A stretch of 64,000 bases of DNA from Lederbergia panacisoli (lineage in GTDB: Bacteria; Bacillota; Bacilli; Bacillales; Bacillaceae_C): positions 62,001 through 126,000 of the forward strand of contig NZ_JANJGU010000002.1 of NCBI RefSeq assembly GCF_024626525.1. Direction: 5' to 3'. The position numbers and the translations under genes are program-made. Numbering within the stretch: the stretch's first letter is position 1; every line of letters begins with the position of its first letter. The notes under the pieces are model-generated. The model searched no databases and was not told the origin of the DNA. It was given only the letters and a program-made list of their open reading frames with translations. Shown here in pieces: positions 26,880-39,151 of the stretch.

Positions 26880-28007
26880 CTATTCGATTTCTTCATCAAT
26901 TAAATCGAATGTATCACTTGATTCATCTTCATCAAAAAAGAGAAGAGATTCTTCGCGTGGATAAATGCCTTGTGCACGAGCATCGGATTCACTTTTTATA
27001 TCAATTTTCCAACCTGTTAACTTTGCTGCCAGTCTAGCGTTTTGTCCTCGTTTCCCGATTGCTAATGATAATTGATAATCCGGTACGACAACTGTCGTTG
27101 CTTTTTCTTCCTCGTGTATTTCTACATCCAATACTTTCGAAGGACTCAATGCATTTGCTACAAAAACGACGGGATCGGAAGACCATTCTACGATATCAAT
27201 TTTTTCACCTTTTAATTCATTAACAATAGCCTGGACACGAGCACCTTTAGGCCCGACACAAGACCCTACTGGATCAACTTCCGAGTTATCAGTACTTACA
27301 GATATTTTTGAACGATCTCCTGCTTCGCGGGCTACTGATTTAATTTCTACGGTGCCATCATAAATCTCAGGAACCTCAATTTCAAATAATCTTTTCAACA
27401 AACCGGGATGCGTACGAGAAACGTATATCTGGGGACCTTTTGTCGTCTTTTCAACTTTTGTGATATATACTTTAATACGATCATGTGGTTTGTATGTTTC
27501 ATTTGGCATTTGTTCACTTTGTGGAAGTAATGCTTCAATTTTTCCAAGGCTAACATAAATAAACCTTGGATCTTGCCTCTGAACAATTCCTGTAATAATA
27601 TCATCTTCTCGATCAATAAATTCGGAGTAGATGATTCCTCTCTCTGCTTCACGAACCCTTTGTGTAACAACTTGTTTCGCTGTCTGTGCCGCTATTCTTC
27701 CAAAATCTTTCGGAGTGACCTCTAACTCAACGATATCTCCTGCTTCATAAGCAGGATTAATGTTTTTAGCTTGATCAAGAGAAATTTCAAGTCTAGAATC
27801 AAACACTTCATCAACGATTTCTTTACGGGCAAACACTCGCATTGTCCCAGTTCCCAAATTCAAATCCACACGAACATTTTGTGCTTGATTAAAGTTTCGC
27901 TTATAAGCTGAAACAAGAGCCGCTTCAATTGCTTCAATCAATACTTCACGACTAATTCCTTTTTCTCTTTCCAGAATAATGAGAGCATCCAATAATTCCG
28001 AGCTCAT
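26880..28007 (-). CDS. nusA: Transcription termination/antitermination factor NusA
   Basis: Binds RNA polymerase and modulates pausing and termination. It has 375 residues: an N-terminal polymerase-binding domain ([19 protein letters not shown]), S1 ([20 protein letters not shown]), and KH1/KH2 ([36 protein letters not shown]). It ends in a short acidic tail and lacks the C-terminal repeats of enterobacterial NusA. The ATG four codons into the longest frame is chosen because the first ATG touches the ribosome-binding site. Confidence 0.96.
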   Translation of the reverse strand: MSSELLDALIILEREKGISREVLIEAIEAALVSAYKRNFNQAQNVRVDLNLGTGTMRVFARKEIVDEVFDSRLEISLDQAKNINPAYEAGDIVELEVTPKDFGRIAAQTAKQVVTQRVREAERGIIYSEFIDREDDIITGIVQRQDPRFIYVSLGKIEALLPQSEQMPNETYKPHDRIKVYITKVEKTTKGPQIYVSRTHPGLLKRLFEIEVPEIYDGTVEIKSVAREAGDRSKISVSTDNSEVDPVGSCVGPKGARVQAIVNELKGEKIDIVEWSSDPVVFVANALSPSKVLDVEIHEEEKATTVVVPDYQLSLAIGKRGQNARLAAKLTGWKIDIKSESDARAQGIYPREESLLFFDEDESSDTFDLIDEEIE

Positions 28008-28048
28008 TTTTATGGTCATCCCCTTTAATTCATCTCTTTTTACCTTGT

Positions 28049-28516
28049 TTAAAAAACTACGGCCAATCTAGCTTTTGCAACTTTTTCATATGGAATTTCA
28101 ATCGTTTTAACACGTGTTTTAATTTTTACCTCAAGTGTTATGATTCCTTCATTAAAATGAATGAGCTTACCTTCGAACGTTTTTTCACCATCAATAGGTT
28201 CGTATGTTTTAATATGAATGTTTTTACCAATTGAAGATTCGAAATCAGACTCTTTTTTTAATGGGCGTTCGGCACCTGGCGAAGATACTTCTAAGAAGTA
28301 GTTATGAGGAATTGGATCCAATTCATCTAGAATTGCGCTAAATCTTTCGCTTACAATACCACATTCTTCAATATCCACACCATTTTCCTTATCAATAAAG
28401 ATTCGGAGAAACCAATTTTTCCCTTCCTTTACATATTCAGTATCAACAAGGTCAAGTTTCATATCTTCTAAAATGGGAGTTACGAGTTCTTCAACGAGTT
28501 CAGTTACCTTACTCAT
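28049..28516 (-). CDS. rimP: Ribosome maturation factor RimP
   Basis: Assists assembly of the 30S subunit. The 155-residue protein has an N-terminal alpha/beta domain ([22 protein letters not shown]) and a C-terminal SH3-like domain ([17 protein letters not shown]). The start ATG follows GGAGGTCATT. It is the first gene of the nusA-infB operon and has its own promoter. Confidence 0.96.
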   Translation of the reverse strand: MSKVTELVEELVTPILEDMKLDLVDTEYVKEGKNWFLRIFIDKENGVDIEECGIVSERFSAILDELDPIPHNYFLEVSSPGAERPLKKESDFESSIGKNIHIKTYEPIDGEKTFEGKLIHFNEGIITLEVKIKTRVKTIEIPYEKVAKARLAVVF

Positions 28517-28573
28517 AATGACCTCCATGATGAGAGTTTCAATAGTTTCAATTTTAGAGTATCTAAATACACG

Positions 28574-28598
28574 AAAGAGTGGGGGGCGCCCACTCTTT
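28574..28598. terminator. Palindromic hairpin in the polC-rimP gap
   Basis: The minus strand reads AAAGAGTGGG-cgccc-CCCACTCTTT. It follows the polC-side promoter of rimP, so it would be transcribed in the rimP leader. It could be a bidirectional terminator or an attenuator; the T tract on the minus strand is only three bases. Confidence 0.55.
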
Positions 28599-28635
28599 TT
28601 GTCAACAGAGAGTTATTCACAGTATTTCCATTAAA

Positions 28636-28664
28636 AATATACCATATCCATCATTTTTATGCAA
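28636..28664 (-). promoter_or_regulatory. SigA-type promoter for the rimP-nusA-infB operon
   Basis: TTGCAT (28659-28664), a 17-bp spacer and TATATT (28636-28641) on the minus strand, about 110 bp before rimP and just past the polC stop. Confidence 0.6.
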
Positions 28665-28673
28665 ATTACGGCT

Positions 28674-31600
28674 CTAAAACAATGAGAGCTGATTTTGCTC
28701 TGGCAATGACTCAAGACAGCCGTGCTTGTCCAGATATTCAATAATTGTTTTAGAAACTTTCCCTCGCTGCTGCAAGTCCTCTTTCGATAAGAATTCACCA
28801 TTTTTCCTGGCTTTTACAATATTCAATGCCGCATTTGTTCCGAGTCCAGGGATGGAGTTAAATGGAGGTATTAATGAATCTCCATCAATGATAAATTGCG
28901 CCGCGCTTGAGCGATAAAGATCAACACGCTGGAATTTGAAATTCCTTTCACACATTTCAAGAGCAAGCTCCAACACTGTAAGTAAGCTTTTTTCTTTTGG
29001 AGAGGCGTCAAGACCCTTCATGTTGATCTCTTCAATTTTCGCTCGTATAGTTTGCGATCCTCTTACCATTGCTTCCAAATCAAAATCTTCTGCCCTTACA
29101 GTGAAATAAGCCGCATAATAATAAAGTGGATGATGTACTTTAAAGTAAGCTATCCTTACAGCCATTAATACGTAAGCGGCTGCGTGGGCTTTAGGAAACA
29201 TATACTTAATTTTTTTACAAGAGTCAATATACCATTCAGGAACATTATTTTTCCTCATATCGTCTTCCCATTCAGGAGATAGACCCTTCCCTTTACGAAC
29301 TGATTCCATTATTTTAAATGCAAGTGATGGTTCAAGTCCTTGATAAATTAAATAAACCATAATATCGTCACGACAACCAATTACTTCTGGCAATGTACAT
29401 ATTTTATTATGAATTAGTTCCTGAGCATTTCCAATCCATACATCTGTACCGTGAGACAGTCCTGATATTTGTACTAACTCCGAAAATGTAGTTGGTTTTG
29501 TATCTTCTAACATTTGGCGGACAAACCTAGTTCCGAATTCCGGTATGCCAAGTGTTCCGGTTTTACACATTATTTGCTCTTCTGTAACACCAAGTGATTC
29601 CGTCCCGCTAAAAATTTTCATTACCTCGGGATCATCAGTAGGAATCGTTTTTGGATCAATACCGCTTAAATCTTGCAACATTCTAATGACAGTCGGATCA
29701 TCATGACCAAGAATATCAAGTTTTAATAAATTATCATGGATTGAGTGGAAATCAAAATGGGTCGTTTTCCATTCTGAATCACTATCATCCGCAGGGAATT
29801 GGATAGGGCTAAAATCAAAAATCTCCATATCATCTGGTACAACAATAATTCCACCGGGATGCTGCCCTGTCGTCCTTTTAACACCTGTACAACCTTGAAC
29901 TAATCGGTCAACTTCAGCATTTCTCAAGTGAAGATTATTATCCTGGGCATAACCTTTTACATAACCAAAGGCTGTTTTTTCAGCTACTGTACCGATTGTT
30001 CCTGCACGATAAACATAATCTTCCCCGAAGAGAACCTTCGTATAATTATGGGCATGAGGCTGATATTCTCCGGAAAAATTAAGGTCAATATCTGGTACCT
30101 TATCACCTTTAAAGCCTAGAAATGTTTCAAACGGGATGTCATGACCATCTTTTTTGTATGCAGTATCACATTGTGGACAATCTTTATCAGGTAAATCAAA
30201 TCCTGAACCAACCGATCCGTCCACAAAAAACTCAGAGTGTTTACAATTCGGGCAAACATAATGCGGCGGCATCGGATTTACTTCAGTAATTTCAGTCATC
30301 GTAGCTACAAATGAAGATCCAACCGATCCACGGGAACCAACTAAATAGCCATCATCCAAAGATTTTTTAACAAGTTTATGAGAAATAAGATATATAACGG
30401 CAAAACCATGCCCGATAATGCTTTTTAACTCTTTTTCTAATCTTGCTTCTATTATATCTGGAAGAGGGTCGCCATAAATGCTTTTAGCCATATCATAGCT
30501 CATCGTACGTATCTCTTCTTCGGCTCCCTCTATTTTTGGTGTATAGAGATCATCCTTAATAGGCTTGATATTTTCAATCAGATCTGCAATAGCATTGGAA
30601 TTTTCCACAACAATTTTCACAGCTTGTTCTTTCCCTAAAAAAGCAAATTCAGAAAGCATTTCATTTGTCGTTCTAAAATGAACATCCGGTAATTCATGTC
30701 TATTTAAAGGATTTGCCCCACCTTGTGAGTTAATTAAAATTTTACGATAGATTTTATCTTCTTCATTTAAATAATGGACATTACCAGTTGCAACAACCGG
30801 TAAAGTTAATTTCTCGCCCATATCCACTATATTCCGAATAATATCTTCTAAATCTCTTTCATCTCTAACAAGCTCCATTTCTATTAAAGGGGCATAAACA
30901 GATTTAGGATGAACTTCTAGGTAATCGTAAAATGCTGCAGCCTTCTCAGCTTCAGCTCGTCCTTTTTGCATCATTGCCTCAAAAACTTCTCCTTTATCAC
31001 AGCCAGAACCAACAAGAATCCCTTCTCGATATTTTTCTAGAAGTGACTTGGGGATTCGTGGAACTCGATAAAAATAGTTTAAGTGAGAAATAGATACAAG
31101 TTTGAAAAGGTTTTTTAGGCCAACTTCATTTTTAGCCAGCAACGTACAATGACTCGGCCTTGCACGCTTATATGCGTCGCCTTCACCCATATAGTCATTT
31201 AACTGATCATGATACTCTATCTCTTTTTCTCCAGCATCCTTTAACATTTTTAAAAATAAATATCCGGTAGCCTCGGCATCATAAATGGCTCTATGATGTT
31301 GGGTCAATTCGATATCGAACTTTTTAGCAAGCGTATTTAAGCGATGGTTTTTAAATTCAGGGTATAAAAACCTAGCAAGTTCCAACGTATCTATAACCGG
31401 ATTTTTTGACTTGCCAATGCCGATTTTCTGGAACCCTGTATTTAAAAAGCCCATGTCAAAGGATGCATTATGTGCAACATAAATGGCATCTTCCGACCAT
31501 TCGTAAAATTTCTGAAGCATTTCTTCTACTTCTGGAGCATCGTTCACCATATCATCTGTTATTCCAGTTAATTCGATCGTCGTCGCTGATAATGGATGAT

Positions 31601-32990
31601 GTGGATTGGCAAAACTTTCAAATTTATCAATAACTTCTCCATTTTGAATTTTCACTGCAGCAAGCTCTATAATCGTGTCGTAGATAGCAGAAAGACCTGT
31701 TGTTTCCACGTCAAAAACAATGTATTCGGCATCTTCAAGTAGACGGTGAACACTATTATAGGCAATTGGGACACCATCATTGATTAAATTTGCTTCTAAG
31801 CCATATAGGATTTTTATTTCATTTTTTTTGCCTGCACTAAAAGCTTCAGGAAAAGATTGCACAACTGCATGATCAGTAATCGCTATTGCTTTATGTCCCC
31901 ATTTTTTCGCTTGTGCAACATAACTCGATATGGAAGATACTGCATCCATTTGACTCATTGGAGAATGAAGATGCAATTCAACGCGCTTAGCTTCTTTGTC
32001 GGCTAAATCAAGGCGCGCTTTCGGTTGTACTTCGTTAATATCGTGGGCCATCATGACTAAATCGCGCACAAACGTATCATTTTGAACGCTCCCTCGCACT
32101 CTGACCCACATTCCCTTTTTAACCATCTTTAACATTTCCGCGTCTTCTTTATCTCTTGAAAACATTTTAACTGAAATCGAATCCGTGTAATCTGTTATCT
32201 TAAATGTTAATAATGAACGTCCGCTTCTGAGCTCTCTAACTTCAGCATCAAAAATATATCCTTCTACGGCGATTCTTCTTTCTTCGTCGATAATTTCTTC
32301 AAGCTTCTTAATTTCATCATCATTTTTAATAGTAATACCAATCGTAAGCGGTCCGGCCGGAACCCCATTGCCTTGATCTTTTTCTGAATCAATACGTTGC
32401 ATATCAGCAACTGCTTGTCTTGCCCTTTCCTCATCCTCTTTTCGATTAGCCTCGATGATTTTCTGATCTTCCTCTGTTTGTTGCTCTTCACTGACCTCGG
32501 TATCGAATTGAAGTAAAGGAAAGCCGAAGCTTCTATATATTTCAAGGAATAAGCTGCCATATTTCGTTTTTAATGTCTCCGCTTCTGTATGATTCCGAGT
32601 GCGGATGATGATTTTATTTCCATTTATTTTAGGGGTCTGTTCGTTTAATAAGGTTAATAGCATAGGTGAAATGCCATCTATTTCCTTAACGCACCCTTTC
32701 CAATAATCCACTATAAGTTCCTCTGTTGGCGTAGGGTCTTTTGTTTCAACTCCAAAACTTACAGTGGCGATATGTTGAAAAGATTTTTGAAGATGATTAG
32801 AAAAAGTAGAAAACACATTATGCGGAATGATTTTTTCAAAAACGAAGGAAAAATGCCATTGTTTTTTATTTCGTTCTATTGTCAGCTTAGAAATTTCTGC
32901 ATTATAAAAATGTTGAGCATATGCATCTTCAGTTAAATTAAGCTGTTGAAGAAGCAACTGAAATCTCTCTTTTTTATCGGCGGGATTCAT
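28674..32990 (-). CDS. polC: DNA polymerase III alpha subunit, PolC type
   Basis: The main replicative polymerase of low-GC Gram-positives. It has 1438 residues, essentially identical in length to the B. subtilis enzyme. In order: an N-terminal region, an OB domain (about 220-325), a PHP domain split by the exonuclease ([10 protein letters not shown] near 338), a DnaQ-like proofreading exonuclease (FDVETTGLS near 425), a Cys4 zinc site (CPNCKH near 911, CPQC) and the polymerase palm ([11 protein letters not shown] near 966). The C-terminus includes a helix-hairpin-helix region. GGGAGG precedes the ATG. Confidence 0.98.
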   Translation of the reverse strand: MNPADKKERFQLLLQQLNLTEDAYAQHFYNAEISKLTIERNKKQWHFSFVFEKIIPHNVFSTFSNHLQKSFQHIATVSFGVETKDPTPTEELIVDYWKGCVKEIDGISPMLLTLLNEQTPKINGNKIIIRTRNHTEAETLKTKYGSLFLEIYRSFGFPLLQFDTEVSEEQQTEEDQKIIEANRKEDEERARQAVADMQRIDSEKDQGNGVPAGPLTIGITIKNDDEIKKLEEIIDEERRIAVEGYIFDAEVRELRSGRSLLTFKITDYTDSISVKMFSRDKEDAEMLKMVKKGMWVRVRGSVQNDTFVRDLVMMAHDINEVQPKARLDLADKEAKRVELHLHSPMSQMDAVSSISSYVAQAKKWGHKAIAITDHAVVQSFPEAFSAGKKNEIKILYGLEANLINDGVPIAYNSVHRLLEDAEYIVFDVETTGLSAIYDTIIELAAVKIQNGEVIDKFESFANPHHPLSATTIELTGITDDMVNDAPEVEEMLQKFYEWSEDAIYVAHNASFDMGFLNTGFQKIGIGKSKNPVIDTLELARFLYPEFKNHRLNTLAKKFDIELTQHHRAIYDAEATGYLFLKMLKDAGEKEIEYHDQLNDYMGEGDAYKRARPSHCTLLAKNEVGLKNLFKLVSISHLNYFYRVPRIPKSLLEKYREGILVGSGCDKGEVFEAMMQKGRAEAEKAAAFYDYLEVHPKSVYAPLIEMELVRDERDLEDIIRNIVDMGEKLTLPVVATGNVHYLNEEDKIYRKILINSQGGANPLNRHELPDVHFRTTNEMLSEFAFLGKEQAVKIVVENSNAIADLIENIKPIKDDLYTPKIEGAEEEIRTMSYDMAKSIYGDPLPDIIEARLEKELKSIIGHGFAVIYLISHKLVKKSLDDGYLVGSRGSVGSSFVATMTEITEVNPMPPHYVCPNCKHSEFFVDGSVGSGFDLPDKDCPQCDTAYKKDGHDIPFETFLGFKGDKVPDIDLNFSGEYQPHAHNYTKVLFGEDYVYRAGTIGTVAEKTAFGYVKGYAQDNNLHLRNAEVDRLVQGCTGVKRTTGQHPGGIIVVPDDMEIFDFSPIQFPADDSDSEWKTTHFDFHSIHDNLLKLDILGHDDPTVIRMLQDLSGIDPKTIPTDDPEVMKIFSGTESLGVTEEQIMCKTGTLGIPEFGTRFVRQMLEDTKPTTFSELVQISGLSHGTDVWIGNAQELIHNKICTLPEVIGCRDDIMVYLIYQGLEPSLAFKIMESVRKGKGLSPEWEDDMRKNNVPEWYIDSCKKIKYMFPKAHAAAYVLMAVRIAYFKVHHPLYYYAAYFTVRAEDFDLEAMVRGSQTIRAKIEEINMKGLDASPKEKSLLTVLELALEMCERNFKFQRVDLYRSSAAQFIIDGDSLIPPFNSIPGLGTNAALNIVKARKNGEFLSKEDLQQRGKVSKTIIEYLDKHGCLESLPEQNQLSLF

Positions 32991-33011
32991 TGCCTCAACC
33001 TCCCATGAAGG

Positions 33012-33035
33012 AAGGTACCTTATAATTAGGTACCT
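33012..33035. terminator. Hairpin between proS and polC
   Basis: AAGGTACCT-tataatt-AGGTACCTT is an inverted repeat. The long T run (TTTTCTTTTTTT) lies on the plus-strand side, so as an intrinsic terminator it faces antisense transcription; on the minus strand it has no good T tract. Confidence 0.5.
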
Positions 33036-33044
33036 TTTCTTTTT

Positions 33045-34745
33045 TTATTTAATTAATTGATTGATTAATGATAGTAACTCTGCTGTTTCCACTTCATATG
33101 ATTCGCCTGTTTTCCTTACCTTTACCTCAACAATTCCTTCACTAGCCCTCTTCCCAATTGTAACACGGATTGGCAAGCCAATTAGATCTGAATCTTTGAA
33201 CTTAACACCAGGTCTTTCAGAACGATCATCTAGTAAAACTTCATATCGATTTGCTTTAAATAAATTATATATTTTTTCGGCGAGCCCAACCTGATCTTGA
33301 TCCTTCATATTCACTGGAATGACATGTATATGGAAAGGAGCTATATGATTTGGCCAAACAAGTCCATTTTCATCATTAAATTGTTCGGCGACCGCCGATA
33401 AAGTACGAGAAACTCCAATACCGTAACAGCCCATAATATAGTTTTGAGCTCGGCCATTTTCATCTAAATAATTCGCATCCATTGCTTCACTATACGTTGT
33501 TCCAAGCTTAAAAATATGACCAACCTCGATTCCACGAGCAAAGCGGATTGTCCCATTTCCATCCGGAGAAGGATCGCCTTCCATAATGAATCTAAAATCA
33601 GCATAATTTTCAACCTCAAAATCCCTTCCAGGATTAACGTTAATTAAATGGAAACCATCAACATTAGCCCCACAAACGGCATTTACCATCGCCTTAACCG
33701 CATGATCAGCATATACCTTGATTTTCCCTGCCACACCGACAGGACCAAGTGAACCAGTAGGACATCCTAAAATCTCCTCTGTTTCTTCGTGAGCACAAAG
33801 CTCAACTGTTTTTGCATTCAGTACATTTTTCACCTTAATATCGTTGACGTCATGATCTCCACGAACAAGTATCATAACCGGTTCATCATCCACTTTAAAT
33901 ACTAAAGATTTTATGCAATTTGCAGGTCCTACATTGAAAAAAGACGAAACTTCTGCAATTGTTTTTTGATTTGGTGTTTTAACTTTTTCAACTTCTTTTT
34001 CTTCTTCTTTTGGAATCTCGTACTCAATTACACACTCAGCCATTTCAATATTGGCAGCATAATCGGAAGAATCGGAGTATGCAATTGTGTCTTCACCAAT
34101 TTCAGACAAAACCATGAATTCTTGAGTATCCTTGCCGCCAATTGCTCCGGAATCAGCTAGGACCGCTCTGAAATCGAGAGCACATCTAGTGAAAATATTC
34201 ATATATGCTGTATACATTTTATTATATACTTCATCTAAGCTTTCAGCAGATGTATGAAATGAGTATGCATCCTTCATGATAAACTCCCGTCCTCGCAGTA
34301 GACCGAATCTTGGACGTTGTTCATCCCTGAATTTTGTCTGGATTTGGTAAAGTGTAAGAGGCAGGCGCTTGTACGATTGTACTTCATCATTGACTAGACT
34401 CGTGATGACTTCCTCATGTGTAGCCCCTAAAGCGAAGTCCCTTCCATGTCTATCATGCATACGCATTAATTCATCACCATACGTGTACCAACGCCCAGAT
34501 TCCTGCCAAAGCTCTGCTGGCTGTAAAGCTGGCATCAGTAATTCAGCTGCACCGGCATTTTCCATTTCTTCACGAATAATTTTTTCAATCTTATCCAATG
34601 TTCTTTTAGCAAGGGGCATATACGTATATACTCCGCTTGCTGTTTGCCTTATAAATCCTGCCCTAAGTAGGAGCTGATGGCTTTTAATATCAGCATCGGC
34701 TGGCACCTCGCGAAGGGTAGGGATTAGTGTCATACTTTGTCTCAT
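33045..34745 (-). CDS. proS: Prolyl-tRNA synthetase (bacterial type)
   Basis: Charges tRNA-Pro. It has 566 residues of class II type, with motif 2 [21 protein letters not shown] and motif 3 [14 protein letters not shown]. An editing insertion (about 230-400) hydrolyses mischarged Ala-tRNA-Pro. A C-terminal anticodon-binding domain completes it. The ATG for [14 protein letters not shown] is the start; a three-codon upstream extension is rejected. Confidence 0.97.
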   Translation of the reverse strand: MRQSMTLIPTLREVPADADIKSHQLLLRAGFIRQTASGVYTYMPLAKRTLDKIEKIIREEMENAGAAELLMPALQPAELWQESGRWYTYGDELMRMHDRHGRDFALGATHEEVITSLVNDEVQSYKRLPLTLYQIQTKFRDEQRPRFGLLRGREFIMKDAYSFHTSAESLDEVYNKMYTAYMNIFTRCALDFRAVLADSGAIGGKDTQEFMVLSEIGEDTIAYSDSSDYAANIEMAECVIEYEIPKEEEKEVEKVKTPNQKTIAEVSSFFNVGPANCIKSLVFKVDDEPVMILVRGDHDVNDIKVKNVLNAKTVELCAHEETEEILGCPTGSLGPVGVAGKIKVYADHAVKAMVNAVCGANVDGFHLINVNPGRDFEVENYADFRFIMEGDPSPDGNGTIRFARGIEVGHIFKLGTTYSEAMDANYLDENGRAQNYIMGCYGIGVSRTLSAVAEQFNDENGLVWPNHIAPFHIHVIPVNMKDQDQVGLAEKIYNLFKANRYEVLLDDRSERPGVKFKDSDLIGLPIRVTIGKRASEGIVEVKVRKTGESYEVETAELLSLINQLIK

Positions 34746-34783
34746 TGCTCGCACCCCATCTTAAAAATCTACACGTTTAACGT

Positions 34784-36055
34784 TTAATTAATAAAGAACC
34801 GCTGAATATCATTCCATGTAACGACAATCATTAAGACCATTAATAGTGCAAACCCAATAAAATGCACCATTCCTTCTTTATGGCGATCAATCGGCTTGCC
34901 TCTAACGGCTTCTACACCAAAAAATAGAAGTCGTCCACCGTCAAGCGCTGGAATCGGCAATAAGTTCATAATGCCTAGATTAATGCTTAGAAGCCCAGTC
35001 CATTTCATTAAATAAAGAATTCCTGCCTTAGCAACCTCTTCTGTTGACTTATAAATTCCAACTGGTCCGGAGAGCATGTCGATAGAAAACTGACCTATGA
35101 CTAATTGTCCAAGTAATTGTACAATTTTAACCGTCCAATGGTATGTTTCAATAAAACCACTTAGTGCAACTTTAGAGAATGATTTATCTAAATAAGATTG
35201 AACACCAATCAATCCGATTTCCCCTTCATCCTCAACAATCCGTTTAGGAGTTACTTGTATATCCTGCGTCTGCCCTTCACGCTCTATTGTAAAGACAAGT
35301 TCTTCCTCTGGATGGGCTCTTACAATTGTAGTCATATCTGTAAAAGTGTTAACCTCTGAACCGTCGATGCTCAGTACTAAGTCCCCTTGCTGCAAACCAG
35401 CTTCTTGGGCCGCACCATCTGAAAGCACTTTACCAAGCTTAGCCTCATCTACGGGTACACCTTGTATAATGCCAATTATCGTAAAAGCGACAATTGCTAG
35501 TATGAAATTAAACAGTGGACCAGCAAAAATCGTCATAGCTCTTGAACTTAATTTTTTTGAAGCAAATTGGCGATCCCAAGGAGCAATTAGAGTTTCAACT
35601 TGATCCTCAACAACTACTGCATCACGTGACACAGAAAAAGTTTGAAGAAGCTCCTCTTCTCCTTCTTCATATCCAGAAATGACTAGACTATGCTCCAAAT
35701 CTGCTTTTTCCACTTCAATCATTTTTGCATTCGCATAACGATTCTTACCGCTCAATATAATTTTATTCACTTTATTACTTTGGTCAAATAAAATAGCAAT
35801 CCTATGTCCCGGTTTAATTTCTGGCGTATCAGGATCCTCCCCTGCCATTCTTACAAAACCACCTATCGGCAAAAGGCGAATGGTATATATCGTTTCTCCT
35901 TTTTTATACGAAAAAATCTTCGGACCAAACCCGATCGCAAACTCTCTAACAAGTATTCCTGCACGTTTAGCGAATATAAAATGCCCTAACTCGTGAAAAA
36001 ATACGAGAGCACCAAATATAATGATAAAGGATATAACGGTATTCAAATCATACAA
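34784..36055 (-). CDS. rseP: Site-2 intramembrane protease RasP/RseP
   Basis: Cleaves transmembrane substrates such as anti-sigma factors (RsiW in B. subtilis) and signal peptide remnants. The zinc motif HELGH (21-25) lies in the first helix and NLLPIPALDGGRLLFF near the C-terminus supplies the third ligand. A PDZ domain (GAAQEAGLQQGDLVLSIDG) sits between. The 423-residue length is typical. It lies between dxr and proS as in other bacilli. Confidence 0.96.
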   Translation of the reverse strand: MYDLNTVISFIIIFGALVFFHELGHFIFAKRAGILVREFAIGFGPKIFSYKKGETIYTIRLLPIGGFVRMAGEDPDTPEIKPGHRIAILFDQSNKVNKIILSGKNRYANAKMIEVEKADLEHSLVISGYEEGEEELLQTFSVSRDAVVVEDQVETLIAPWDRQFASKKLSSRAMTIFAGPLFNFILAIVAFTIIGIIQGVPVDEAKLGKVLSDGAAQEAGLQQGDLVLSIDGSEVNTFTDMTTIVRAHPEEELVFTIEREGQTQDIQVTPKRIVEDEGEIGLIGVQSYLDKSFSKVALSGFIETYHWTVKIVQLLGQLVIGQFSIDMLSGPVGIYKSTEEVAKAGILYLMKWTGLLSINLGIMNLLPIPALDGGRLLFFGVEAVRGKPIDRHKEGMVHFIGFALLMVLMIVVTWNDIQRFFIN

Positions 36056-36099
36056 CTCCTTTCATTAAAAGCCGTTTTCTAAATTGATTTTGGTCCGTA

Positions 36100-37245
36100 T
36101 TAAATAAGTGAATTCACAAATACCCTTGTTTCTTCATCTACTTCTCGAATAGAAGCTAGATCAGGGTCTTTAATCATATTATGGCGTTCAAGCGCCTTTT
36201 CAATCAAATCTTCAATTGCAAGAAAAGATATTTTTCCTAATAGAAAAGCATGTACAGCCTCTTCATTAGCAGCATTTAAAACAGTAGGCATTGTTCCTCC
36301 AAATTTCCCAGCTTCGTATGCAAATTTTAGACATCTAAACCTTTCAAAGTTCATTTCTTCAAATTGAAGATGACCAATTTTTGCAAGATCGAGACGATTT
36401 TCTGTTTGAAAATCGAGTCTCTCGGGGTATGTTAGTGCATATTGAATAGGGACTCTCATATCTGGACTACCTAATTGTGCGATTATACTGCTGTCATCAT
36501 ATTCAACCATAGAATGGATAATGCTTTCTCGATGTAAAAGAACTTCAATATTTTCATATGGTTTCTCAAAAAGCCAATGAGCTTCTATCACTTCTAGTCC
36601 TTTGTTCATCATTGTAGCAGAATCAATCGTAATTTTGGAACCCATTGACCAATTTGGATGATTAAGCGCTTGTTCTATAGTAACATTTTTTAGTTCCGCG
36701 CGACTATATTCTCTAAAGCTGCCACCAGATGCTGTTAAGATCAGCCTTCTTGCGCTCGATAATTTTTCCCCTTGCAAACATTGAAAAATCGCTGAATGCT
36801 CACTATCAACCGGAATAATAGGAACATTATTTTCCTTCGCTAAATTCATGACAAGATGTCCCGCTGTTACCAAAGTTTCTTTATTAGCGAGTGCAATCGT
36901 CTTTTTTTCTTTTATCGCCTGAAGAGTTGGTGTAAGACCTACACTTCCAATCACTGCGTTTAAAAGTAAGTTTGCTTTAGGATAAACTGCAGCTTCCATT
37001 AATCCATCAGAACCATATCCAAATGTTATACCTTGCGAGTACTCGGTTTTTAAGGTTTCATAATCTGCCTTATTTTGAATAGAAACATATTCAGGATTAA
37101 ACTCAGCAATTATTTTTCTAACAAGTTCAATATTTTTCCCTGCTGAAATCGCCAAAAGCTTAAATTGTTCTGGATTTTTCCGTATAACATCTAAAGTTTG
37201 TATACCGATTGAACCTGTTGCTCCGAGCAAACTTATATATTTCAT
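36100..37245 (-). CDS. dxr: 1-deoxy-D-xylulose 5-phosphate reductoisomerase
   Basis: Second step of the MEP isoprenoid pathway, making 2-C-methylerythritol 4-phosphate. It has 381 residues, an NADPH-binding [14 protein letters not shown] at the N-terminus, the metal ligand region [13 protein letters not shown], and ASGGSFRE with NHPNWSMG at the active site. Its product line feeds undecaprenyl phosphate made by the neighbouring uppS. Confidence 0.97.
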   Translation of the reverse strand: MKYISLLGATGSIGIQTLDVIRKNPEQFKLLAISAGKNIELVRKIIAEFNPEYVSIQNKADYETLKTEYSQGITFGYGSDGLMEAAVYPKANLLLNAVIGSVGLTPTLQAIKEKKTIALANKETLVTAGHLVMNLAKENNVPIIPVDSEHSAIFQCLQGEKLSSARRLILTASGGSFREYSRAELKNVTIEQALNHPNWSMGSKITIDSATMMNKGLEVIEAHWLFEKPYENIEVLLHRESIIHSMVEYDDSSIIAQLGSPDMRVPIQYALTYPERLDFQTENRLDLAKIGHLQFEEMNFERFRCLKFAYEAGKFGGTMPTVLNAANEEAVHAFLLGKISFLAIEDLIEKALERHNMIKDPDLASIREVDEETRVFVNSLI

Positions 37246-37273
37246 TCTTTTCGCTCCTTGAAGATAAAATCAA

Positions 37274-38059
37274 TTAAAAAATTAAGAAATGGAGAAGAGG
37301 CAATACAAATAACCAGCTGTCACAGCGATCAAGAATACCACCATGGCCTGGAAATAGGTTCCCTGAATCCTTTACCGCATAATGACGTTTTAATGCAGAT
37401 TCAGCTAAATCGCCCATTTGTCCAAAAATAGAAATGATTATTGTAACGATTAATAAATGAAAGAAATGTATTTGAATGTTGGAAAAGAAAATGAATAAAA
37501 CAGCGACAAGCAACCCGGATGCAATTCCACCAAAAAAACCTTCAACCGTCTTATTAGGGCTAATATCCGGCCATAATTTATTTCTACCAAATTTCCTTCC
37601 AAAAAAATAGGCTCCCGAATCGGTTACCCATACTACGAATAATGCATAGAAAAGATAAACGAGCCCTTCTTCACGAATTTGTACAAAATAGAAAAAACCA
37701 ATGCCAATATACAAAACAGACAATAGAATAAATCCAACATCATCAAATGTAAACTGGTTTTTAACAATAACTGTATATGATAAAAATATTAAGACGGCCG
37801 CAAAAGCAATTTCAATTTTGGACAGTTCTGTTATATTAATCAGATTAAAATAATGATCTGGCAATAAAAAGATCCACAATAAAATAAATGCTATTAAACC
37901 GTGAAATGAAAAAACCGATAGTTTTCTCATATGAAAAAGTTCATATAATCCAATAGAAGCCATTATGTAAGCTAGGAACAAGAAAGGAATGCCACCCATA
38001 ATTGCAACCGGCAAAAATATGGCAATCAAAATGGATGCTGTAATAATTCTTTGTTTCAT
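37274..38059 (-). CDS. cdsA: Phosphatidate cytidylyltransferase
   Basis: Membrane enzyme making CDP-diacylglycerol for phospholipid synthesis. It has 261 residues with about seven transmembrane helices. The signature near the C-terminus, KRHYAVKDSGNLFPGHGGILDRCDS, is complete over two stretches. The start overlaps uppS by 4 bp. Confidence 0.96.
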   Translation of the reverse strand: MKQRIITASILIAIFLPVAIMGGIPFLFLAYIMASIGLYELFHMRKLSVFSFHGLIAFILLWIFLLPDHYFNLINITELSKIEIAFAAVLIFLSYTVIVKNQFTFDDVGFILLSVLYIGIGFFYFVQIREEGLVYLFYALFVVWVTDSGAYFFGRKFGRNKLWPDISPNKTVEGFFGGIASGLLVAVLFIFFSNIQIHFFHLLIVTIIISIFGQMGDLAESALKRHYAVKDSGNLFPGHGGILDRCDSWLFVLPLLHFLIF

Positions 38060-38853
38060 TTTTTTGACTCCTCGCTATGTATTCCTCCAAATCGTCTTGA
38101 ACGGCGCTGGTATGCCTCAACTGCCTCAAGCAAATGCATTTCAGTAAAATCAGGCCATAAAACGTCTGTAAACCATAATTCCGAATAAGCGATTTGCCAT
38201 AGCATGAAATTGCTGATGCGAAGCTCTCCACTCGTCCGGATTAACAGGTCTGGATCAGGCAGATGGTGAGTCATCAAATATTTCGAGAAGCATTCATCAT
38301 CAATATCAACGAGTTGTAATTTTTCATTTTTCACATCATTGGAAATTTTCTTGACTGCTTCAATAATTTCTGCCCTTCCTCCGTAATTTAAAGCAAAGTT
38401 TAATTTTAACCCTGTGTTTGAGGAAGTTTCTACTATTGCTTTTTCAACAGCTCGTTTAGTACGATCAGGAATTCTATTATCATTGCCTATCATACAAACT
38501 TTTACATTTTCATCAATCAATTCAGGTAGAAAGTTCCCAAGGAATTCCTCAGGCAATCCCATTAAATAATCAACTTCATGCTTAGGACGTTTCCAATTCT
38601 CTGTCGAAAATGCATAGAGCGTTAAGGTATCAACATTAAGCTTATTCGCCAACATCGTAATTTTTCGTACTACTCTCATTCCTTCGTGATGACCCGCTAT
38701 TCTGGGAAGAGCTCGTTTTTTTGCCCACCTGCCATTGCCATCCATGATGATGGCGATATGATTTGGAATTGGCAGTTTTTGCACTTGTTCTACCCTATCA
38801 TTTAATGTTAGAGTTTTTTGTGAACTTTTCCATAATTTAATTTTATTTAACAT
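38056..38853 (-). CDS. uppS: Undecaprenyl diphosphate synthase
   Basis: Makes the C55 lipid carrier for wall synthesis by cis-prenyl transfer. The catalytic motif is IMDGNGRWAKKR, followed by LTLYAFSTENWKRP and the C-terminal RTSGELRISNFMLWQ. It has 265 residues from the ATG of MLNKIKLW; GGAGG lies 9 nt upstream, so the longer frame is rejected. Confidence 0.96.
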   Translation of the reverse strand: MLNKIKLWKSSQKTLTLNDRVEQVQKLPIPNHIAIIMDGNGRWAKKRALPRIAGHHEGMRVVRKITMLANKLNVDTLTLYAFSTENWKRPKHEVDYLMGLPEEFLGNFLPELIDENVKVCMIGNDNRIPDRTKRAVEKAIVETSSNTGLKLNFALNYGGRAEIIEAVKKISNDVKNEKLQLVDIDDECFSKYLMTHHLPDPDLLIRTSGELRISNFMLWQIAYSELWFTDVLWPDFTEMHLLEAVEAYQRRSRRFGGIHSEESKK

Positions 38854-38974
38854 GAAAGGATCCTCCATCAGAGTTGTTTCCTTATATTCGAAAGAGCCAT
38901 AATTCCTATTATAAAGAAAATATTACTATTTGGATAGAGAATGATGCAGAAAGAATGAATTAGTTACAATTTAT

Positions 38975-39099
38975 GACAAAAAAGCGGAAGTCGCCTGAAC
39001 AGCCCTGACAAGCAAATGTTCTGAGTCAAAAAAAGTCTGTATTTAGACTTTTATTGACGCTGGTTTATGACCTCGAGGGGCTGGCGACTGGAGCTAGAC
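38975..39099. repeat. Interspersed repeat B, copy 5
   Basis: It starts GACAAAAAAGCGGAAGTCGCCTG and ends TGGCGACTGGAGCTAGAC, with TTATGACCTCGAGGGGCTGG near the end, which matches B1. It contains an internal AAAAAGTCT/AGACTTTT hairpin. It abuts the frr terminator. Confidence 0.78.
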
Positions 39100-39127
39100 A
39101 AAAAAACTCCCTTCATTATAAAGGGAG
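39100..39127 (-). terminator. Intrinsic terminator after frr
   Basis: On the minus strand CTCCCTT-tataatg-AAGGGAG is followed by seven T. It is immediately followed by repeat B5. Confidence 0.88.
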
Positions 39128-39151
39128 AATAGTCTTTTCAATGAATTGTAT

